From Campylobacter ureolyticus ACS-301-V-Sch3b (GTDB lineage: Bacteria; Campylobacterota; Campylobacteria; Campylobacterales; Campylobacteraceae), in contig NZ_KE340327.1 of NCBI RefSeq assembly GCF_000413435.1, forward strand, positions 354,954-418,953: 64,000 bases of DNA. Reading direction: 5' to 3'. A model generated the notes under the pieces. The model had not been told where the DNA came from. It saw nothing but the letters and a program-made list of their open reading frames with translations, and searched no databases. Made by a program: the position numbers and the translations under genes. This document shows, piece after piece, positions 59,315 to 64,000 of this stretch; within the stretch, counting starts at the first letter, position 1; the number at the start of each line of letters is the position of its first letter.

Positions 59315-60150
59315 TATTTTGCTCCTTTGTATTCATCAAAACTAAGTCCAAGCATTAAAGCGACCTTTTTTTCATCATCACTTAAATCAGACTTTGAGTT
59401 TGTTTCTAAGTTTTTCTTACCAAAAAACGAACTTATATTTTTTAAGGTATTTTCCATGCTTTCAAGCCTTGAGTTTACCTCTTTGTTTTTATCACTTTCA
59501 TTTTTTATTTTTTTAAAATCTTTAAGAATGTTTTCGATTTTTAAAACTCTTGAGTTTAACTCTTTTGAGTCCTCATCAACCTTACCACTTTCATTAACCT
59601 TTTGGCTTTCGTTAGCCTTATCACTTTCATTAGCCTTATCGTCATCTTTTTTAAAACCCTCAAGTTCTTTGTTTAAAGATGTGATTGTTTCTTCAAGTTT
59701 TTTAACTTTTTCATTAAGAGCATCAAGCTCACTATTTTTTTCTTTTTCCACTTTGTCTCCTTTGCTGTTTAATGCGTTATTTAATACATTTGGCTTATTA
59801 ACAAGTCCCACACTTTCAATCGATAAAACATCCCTGCCACTTAGATCATAAACAGGGCTTAAATATCTGTAAATTTTGTCTTTAACTAACTCCATTCCTC
59901 TTTTATTAAGTTCAAGTTTTGCATAAATTCCATCATCTTTTGCTTCAAAACTATCCTTATCAAACCAGCCAACCGCACCTGCGAAACTATGGTTTTCATC
60001 TAAAACAATATCAACACCACTTTTTTTGATATTTTCTATTATTTTTTTGGCATCGATTTTAAATGTCCTTCCATCAGCTCCCTCAATCTCTCCAATAGGA
60101 CTAACTTTTATAAGTTCGCCATTTTTGTAGTTAAGGCTTAAGATGTTCAA
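59314..60150 (-). CDS. Phage head maturation protease/scaffold, Mu gpI family
   Basis: 278 residues. The N-terminal half is the gpI-type serine protease: KIIENIKKSG, the histidine-containing VLDENHSFAGAVGWF, YRYLSPVYDL, and LSIESVGLVNKPN with the likely catalytic serine. The C-terminal half is a highly charged coiled coil (LDALNEKVKKLEETITSLNK) that probably acts as a scaffold. Between them lies a short hexapeptide repeat (KANESD, KANESQ, KVNESG). It is the first gene of the leftward late operon, facing a divergent control region. Confidence 0.88.
   Translation of the reverse strand: MNILSLNYKNGELIKVSPIGEIEGADGRTFKIDAKKIIENIKKSGVDIVLDENHSFAGAVGWFDKDSFEAKDDGIYAKLELNKRGMELVKDKIYRYLSPVYDLSGRDVLSIESVGLVNKPNVLNNALNSKGDKVEKEKNSELDALNEKVKKLEETITSLNKELEGFKKDDDKANESDKANESQKVNESGKVDEDSKELNSRVLKIENILKDFKKIKNESDKNKEVNSRLESMENTLKNISSFFGKKNLETNSKSDLSDDEKKVALMLGLSFDEYKGAK
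59581..59640. repeat. 18-bp tandem repeat in the protease/scaffold gene
   Basis: About three imperfect units of 18 bases (core ACTTTCATTAGCCTT) encode KxNESx hexapeptides. They sit in the linker between protease and scaffold parts. In-frame units could expand or contract without breaking the gene. Confidence 0.65.
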
Positions 60151-60404
60151 AAATCTCTCCTTTTAAAAAAACTGGCACAATTTTAGCTGTAAAATCTCTT
60201 TAAATCACTCTATATATGGGCTATCTAGAGTGAAAGAAAACTTTTTTAAAGGTAAAATGCAGATTCATAAGTTTGAAAGTTTTTAAAGGGCTTTAAAAGA
60301 CGTTTTAAGTGTGATTAATACTTTTGTATAAGTTTAAAAAGATTTTAAATCCTAAACGCCCTCTAAACGCCTTAAAATTCGTTTTTAAAACAAAGGGATA
60401 AAAT
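60151..60404. promoter_or_regulatory. Divergent control region between capsid-tail and packaging operons
   Basis: A 254-base non-coding stretch from which the two structural operons diverge. It holds a perfect 8-bp inverted repeat TCACTCTA / TAGAGTGA (60205-60233). It also holds two direct copies of CTAAACGCC (60352 and 60363) and an AAAGATTTTAAATC stretch near 60338. These are candidate sites for a late activator; no canonical strong promoter can be singled out. Confidence 0.5.
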
Positions 60405-60866
60405 TTGAATAATGAAAAATTAAGAAATATGTATATCAAAGGTTTTAGCATTTCTGATATCGCTACAACCTTTGGTATAACAAGACAAACTGTGTATAAT
60501 AAAAAAGCTGATGATTTAAAAAACGGAATTGATTGGGACGCACTGGCATTAAACTCAAGTAGGAACAAAGCAAGTTTAAGTGAAAATGAGTTTATTTTAA
60601 CCCTAATAAATAGCTATGAGTTAGCTTTTAATAAGATAAAAGAACTAAGCCCAAAAGACCAACTTGAAATTTTAAAAGAATATACAAATACCTACTACAA
60701 ACTAAAAGCCCCTTTAAAAGTAGATGATAAAGCCAAGATTTTAGAAAGTATAAGCAAAGCAATTGAGATCATTGCTGATATTGCCAAAAAAGAAAACAAT
60801 GAAGTTGTGATGAACTTTTTAGCCTCAAATGCTGATGAAATTTTAGCTAGGACATTAAAACAATGA
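60405..60866 (+). CDS. Small terminase-like protein (DUF1804, Mu gp27 type)
   Basis: A 153-residue protein with an N-terminal helix-turn-helix of the gp27/DUF1804 type (YIKGFSISDIATTFGITRQ, then TVYNKKADD) and a helical C-terminus for oligomerisation. It recognises phage DNA for packaging. The start is TTG with AAAGGG 7 bases upstream; the next ATG is later and would damage the first helix. It overlaps the large terminase gene as ATGA. Confidence 0.82.
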   Translation: MNNEKLRNMYIKGFSISDIATTFGITRQTVYNKKADDLKNGIDWDALALNSSRNKASLSENEFILTLINSYELAFNKIKELSPKDQLEILKEYTNTYYKLKAPLKVDDKAKILESISKAIEIIADIAKKENNEVVMNFLASNADEILARTLKQ

Positions 60867-62362
60867 ATGAAGTTGAGAGCTTAAGAGCTAAGCTAAAAAA
60901 CCTTTATAAAATAACAGATCCTTTGCAAAAAAACCGTATTAAAAAAGCTACTAGCTCTTTTAAAAATATGGTTGAAATATATTTTAATCATCATGTAAAA
61001 TTCCCTGAAACTTCTAAATTTAGAAACTTTATCTATGACAATCATAAAGAACTAATGAGTAAAAACAGGCATATTATGTTTAAAGCTTATAGGGGTGCAG
61101 CTAAAACAACCTTAATAAGCCGTTTTTTTGTGCTTTATGAAATGGCTGTTTTAAATAAAAAAAGAAACACAGTAATTGTCTCATCTACCATAGACCTATC
61201 TAAAAAGACACTAGAGTTTATTAAAGACGAACTAGAAAATAACACATTGTTTATAAATGACTTTGGCATTTGTAAAGGTGCTAAATGGACTGATGAGGAG
61301 ATAGTATTTTATGCAAATAAAAAAGCTTTTAAAATAAGTGTTTATGGCTCAGGTAAAAAGATAAGAGGTGAGAACTGGCGTGGGTTTAGACCAGATTTAA
61401 TAATTTGCGATGATTTAGAAAACGATGAAAATGTTAAAACCAAAAGTCAAAGAGATAAGCTTTATGACTGGTTTGAAAAAGCCATTATGAAACTTCCTGC
61501 AAGAGATAATGAAAGCTATAACTTAATAACAATTGGCACAACACTTCATTATGATTGTTTATTAAACAGGCTTGAAAAAAGAGCTGATTTTAAAAGCTTT
61601 ACTTTTCCTTTGGTGCTAGAGTTTCCGCTTAATTTAGAGGAATTTGACCTTAATGAGTTTATTTTAGATGATAGTTCGTTAAATAAAACTAAATTTATGC
61701 TTGAGTATAAAGCCAGCAAGGGTGCATTTTTAAGCGAGTATCAACAACTTCCTTTAAGTAGTGAAGAACTTAGCTTTTCATCATATCAAACATTTGATGA
61801 GATGCCACTATGTGATGCTTACTACATAGGAATTGATCCAAGCCTTGGCAAATCAAAAGGGGATTATTTTAGTGTTGCAATTTTGGGCTTTTTAGGAGGT
61901 AAATTTTATGCAAAAGTTAAGATGACAAAGCTTCGTCCCGAGCTTATGGCTGAGCGAATTATAAGTGAAGCTGCTGCTATTTTAAGACTAAATCGCCCTT
62001 TAAAAATAGCCATTGAAACTGTAGCTTTTCAAGAGTTTTTTAAGGATTATTTAGAAAAAAGAGCAAGTGAACTTGGGATTTACTTGCCTATAATTTCTCT
62101 TAAAAACAGCGTGGCAAAAGAACTAAGAATCGATAGCCTAACACCACCAATTAATAATGGCGTGATTTTAATTGATAAATCTAGCACCACTTTTATAGAT
62201 GAGCTTGATACTTATCCAAAATCAGCTCACGATGATGGGCTTGATAGCTTAGAGTTTGCATGGAGGATAGCAAGAACTCCAAATTTTGATTATGAAAAGG
62301 CTAATAAATTTATGAGAATAAAAAGAGAAAAAAAGAATTTTTTAAGAAAGATATTTGGATAG
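60863..62362 (+). CDS. Terminase large subunit (Mu gp28 type)
   Basis: A 499-residue packaging motor. ATPase: Walker A variant YRGAAKTT (about 76-83) and Walker B LIICDDLEND. Nuclease (RNase H fold): IGIDPSLGKSKGDYF, IAIETVAFQEFF and HDDGLDSLEFAW with the acidic residues in place. It translocates DNA into preformed heads. It is coupled to the small terminase by ATGA and followed by the portal gene. Confidence 0.93.
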   Translation: MNEVESLRAKLKNLYKITDPLQKNRIKKATSSFKNMVEIYFNHHVKFPETSKFRNFIYDNHKELMSKNRHIMFKAYRGAAKTTLISRFFVLYEMAVLNKKRNTVIVSSTIDLSKKTLEFIKDELENNTLFINDFGICKGAKWTDEEIVFYANKKAFKISVYGSGKKIRGENWRGFRPDLIICDDLENDENVKTKSQRDKLYDWFEKAIMKLPARDNESYNLITIGTTLHYDCLLNRLEKRADFKSFTFPLVLEFPLNLEEFDLNEFILDDSSLNKTKFMLEYKASKGAFLSEYQQLPLSSEELSFSSYQTFDEMPLCDAYYIGIDPSLGKSKGDYFSVAILGFLGGKFYAKVKMTKLRPELMAERIISEAAAILRLNRPLKIAIETVAFQEFFKDYLEKRASELGIYLPIISLKNSVAKELRIDSLTPPINNGVILIDKSSTTFIDELDTYPKSAHDDGLDSLEFAWRIARTPNFDYEKANKFMRIKREKKNFLRKIFG

Positions 62363-62371
62363 GAGTTGTTG

Positions 62372-63661
62372 ATGAAAGAGTTTTTAAAACCAAAAAGAGA
62401 ATTTATAAAAACAGATATGAGCTATTATACTGAATTAACGGCTAGTAGAGTAAGAGCTGCACTACTAACCAAAAATCAACAAGAGCTATTTCCTCTTTTT
62501 AATCTCTTAATTGATAAAGATACAAGCTTAGGCAGTGAGTGCGAAAAAAGGCTTAACTCAACTTTGAATAAATTCTTTACTCATAACCTAGGCGAGAGTG
62601 AAGATGAAAACATAGAAGAGATTATAAAAGCTAGTATTGAAGCTAGAATTACAGGTTTTTCACTAATGGAGCTATTTTTAGGAGATGACGGGGTTTTAAA
62701 GGTTAAAACTGTTGGAAGGGAGTTTATTGAGTTTAGAGATAATTTGCCAACTTTGAAAATAGGCAAAAATCGCTTTGTTGCCAAAGAGCCATTTTTTATA
62801 AGCATTACTTCAAATCCTGCTATGTTAAAAACTCTTTGGATAGCTTATGCCAAACAATATGTTTTAAGCCTTTATCTTAAATTTGCTGAGTTTTTAGGCG
62901 TTCCGCCGTTAATTGGTGGGGCTAATAGTAGCGATGAAAAAACGCTTAAAGATATGAGTGAAGCATTTGAAAGCCTAAGAAGTGGAAGTTATGCGATATT
63001 TGGCGTAAATGATACGATCAAAATCCTTGAAGGGCGTGGAAGCCAAGAAGACTTTATGGAGTTTATCCGTTACTGTGATGCTGAGATAGCAAAGTGTATA
63101 AATGGATCAGTTCTTAGCTCAAACACAGCAACTACTGGAAGTTACGCACAAGGTAAAATCCACGAAAATAACCGCTTTGAGATAATTGATGCTGATATTA
63201 AATTTGCCACGCGTGAGGTTAAGAAATTTTACCAAAGATTTGGTAAAAAAGTTGATTTAAATATCCAGTTTGAAAAAGATAAAAACCTACTTCAAAGGGC
63301 TCAAACCTTGCAAATTTTAAGCTCGCTTGGTTATGAGATGGATATAGATGATATGGCAAAAGAGTTTGATTTACCACTTCCAAAAGATAAAATCAAAAAA
63401 AGTTTAAATTATAAAATGCCATTAAAACCACTTGATAAATTTGATAGTTTTATGTCTAGTTCAAACTTTAAAAAGCCTTTAAATGATATACAATCACGCA
63501 TTAAAGAGAGTTTAAACACTTTATTAAAGGAGTGTGAGACTTATGAGGATGCTTTTGATAAATTATATGAAATTTATGATGATGTGGATATTGATATTTT
63601 AGAAACTGTTATGCAAAATGCCTTAGAAAATACCGAAATTTTAGGGCTTGATGATGATTGA
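62372..63661 (+). CDS. Portal protein (DUF935, Mu gp29 type)
   Basis: About 429 residues of the DUF935 portal family. Visible segments are TGFSLMELFLGDDG, FIEFRDNLPTLKIGKNRFV, the GVPPLIGGANSSDEKTL region and LSSNTATTGSYAQGKIHEN. The ATG at 62372 has AGGAG 6 bases upstream and is preferred over the TTG two codons earlier. It forms the dodecameric entry ring for DNA. Its stop overlaps the gpF start region. Confidence 0.92.
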   Translation: MKEFLKPKREFIKTDMSYYTELTASRVRAALLTKNQQELFPLFNLLIDKDTSLGSECEKRLNSTLNKFFTHNLGESEDENIEEIIKASIEARITGFSLMELFLGDDGVLKVKTVGREFIEFRDNLPTLKIGKNRFVAKEPFFISITSNPAMLKTLWIAYAKQYVLSLYLKFAEFLGVPPLIGGANSSDEKTLKDMSEAFESLRSGSYAIFGVNDTIKILEGRGSQEDFMEFIRYCDAEIAKCINGSVLSSNTATTGSYAQGKIHENNRFEIIDADIKFATREVKKFYQRFGKKVDLNIQFEKDKNLLQRAQTLQILSSLGYEMDIDDMAKEFDLPLPKDKIKKSLNYKMPLKPLDKFDSFMSSSNFKKPLNDIQSRIKESLNTLLKECETYEDAFDKLYEIYDDVDIDILETVMQNALENTEILGLDDD

Positions 63662-64000
63662 TTTTTTTAAAAAACCTGATGAGTTGGTAGCTAGATTTAA
63701 AGCCAAAAACCCAGAAGCTCACTTTGACTACGATGAGATTAAGCATGATGCCCATAAAAGAGTTTTTACCATTGCTAAGATGACGAACTTAGATCTTTTA
63801 AAAGATATGCAAAACTCACTAACTAAAGCATTTCATAACGGCGTTACATTTAATGAATGGAAAAAAGATATAATCCCACATCTTAAAAAAAGTGGCTGGT
63901 GGGGTGAGATAGAAGTAGATAATCCAAAAAGTGGTAAGCCAAAAAAAGTATTTGTTGGAGCGCGCCGTTTAAAGCGTATTTTTGATACAAATTTAAGGAC
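63654..64000 (+). CDS. Head morphogenesis protein, Mu gpF family (3'-truncated by window edge)
   Basis: The frame starts at ATG 63654 (63651 also possible), overlapping the portal stop, and is open to the window end, giving about 115 residues. The visible part matches the gpF N-terminus: FHNGVTFNEWKKDIIPHLKK, SGWWGEIE, then ARRLKRIFDTNLR, the conserved RxxxIxxTN-type segment. It is a minor head protein needed for capsid assembly. The C-terminal half lies outside the window. Confidence 0.9.
   Translation, partial: MIDFFKKPDELVARFKAKNPEAHFDYDEIKHDAHKRVFTIAKMTNLDLLKDMQNSLTKAFHNGVTFNEWKKDIIPHLKKSGWWGEIEVDNPKSGKPKKVFVGARRLKRIFDTNLR

Larger units (their letters stand above)
41944..64000. mobile_element. 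Mu-like prophage with siphovirus-type tail (continues past right edge)
   Basis: The region holds recognisable phage genes for repressor, Dam methylase, tail hub, tape measure, tube, lysis, gp36/gp37, capsid T, protease I, small and large terminase, DUF935 portal and gpF. The proposed left end starts TGAGAAAA at 41944, where the host kinase frame stops. 35 bases in, ATGCGAAAAAC resembles a MuA-type end-binding box. The tail has a tape measure and tube but no sheath or contractile baseplate genes in view. Transposase and the other end lie outside the window, so the Mu-type lifestyle is inferred from head gene families. The exact boundary could be a few bases away. Confidence 0.85.

Noticed and set aside
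59267-59851. A 194-codon serine/phenylalanine-rich open frame on the plus strand opposite the protease/scaffold gene
   Set aside because: It mirrors the charged coiled coil of the gpI-like gene on the other strand (lysine/glutamate codons read backwards give F and S). It has no ribosome site or family pattern.
60173-60187. Sigma-54-like TGGCAC-N5-TAGC upstream of the packaging operon
   Set aside because: Spacing is right (GG-N10-GC), but the -12 box is TAGC rather than TTGC and no activator site is evident. In AT-rich phage DNA a near match is weak evidence.
1-64000. CRISPR arrays, rRNA or tRNA genes, and insertion sequence transposases
   Set aside because: No regularly spaced repeat array, no cloverleaf with a CCA-type end, and no DDE or tyrosine recombinase reading frame was found in the window. 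The prophage integrase/transposase must lie to the right.

Overview
The window is low-GC DNA from a Campylobacterota chromosome, most likely a Campylobacter of the ureolyticus/hominis type rather than C. jejuni. The genus call rests on gene content and order: lpxK-thrC-kdsB, a CiaD-like gene beside cca and purU, a futalosine-pathway mqnE next to a purine permease and phosphoribosyltransferase, and -10-only promoters of the TATAAT type. The species is an inference; no rRNA or tRNA gene lies in the window.

Positions 1 to about 41.9 kb are core chromosome. The first block (plus strand, 1-6.6 kb) holds a partial sugar aminotransferase, lpxK, a YdhR-like gene, argB, cutA, thrC, kdsB and two envelope proteins. 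A long minus-strand block (6.6-16 kb) carries gpsA, gatB, atpB, a TauE-type exporter, rsmD, a MidA-like methyltransferase, argD, a TRIC-family channel and an M23 peptidase. Next come a SYLF lipid-binding protein and a minus-strand block with glyS, an overlooked 40-residue membrane protein, a secreted nuclease-like protein, trmL, purU, cca, a CiaD-like gene, leuB and leuD. After these lie a dicarboxylate/amino-acid symporter, azlCD, rpoD, two tandem pseudopilins, a GT39-like glycosyltransferase, an MFS transporter, the purine-salvage pair, mqnE, glmS, a HIT protein and a YceI protein.

From about 41.94 kb to beyond the right edge lies a Mu-like prophage. It combines Mu-type packaging and head genes (gp27/28/29/F, protease I, capsid T, gp36, gp37) with a siphovirus-type tail (tube, tail chaperone, tape measure, BR0599-type protein, hub). 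The capsid-tail operon runs leftwards from a divergent control region at 60.15-60.40 kb, and the packaging genes run rightwards and leave the window. An S24-type repressor and a Dam methylase lie near the left end. The transposase genes that would prove the Mu lifestyle are not in the window. The left prophage edge appears to lie inside a sensor histidine kinase gene, which keeps only its last membrane segment and its catalytic core.

The most informative observation is a classic -1 programmed frameshift site (A AAA AAG directly before TAA) at the end of the tail chaperone gene. It opens a 103-codon extension with no start codon of its own and explains an otherwise empty 300-base gap before the tape measure gene. 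Others are an apparent frame break in the gp36-like gene, two structured non-coding spacers inside the late operon, a small two-helix membrane gene antisense within the tail module, and a Cache-domain protein whose membrane anchor is in frame only with a non-AUG start.
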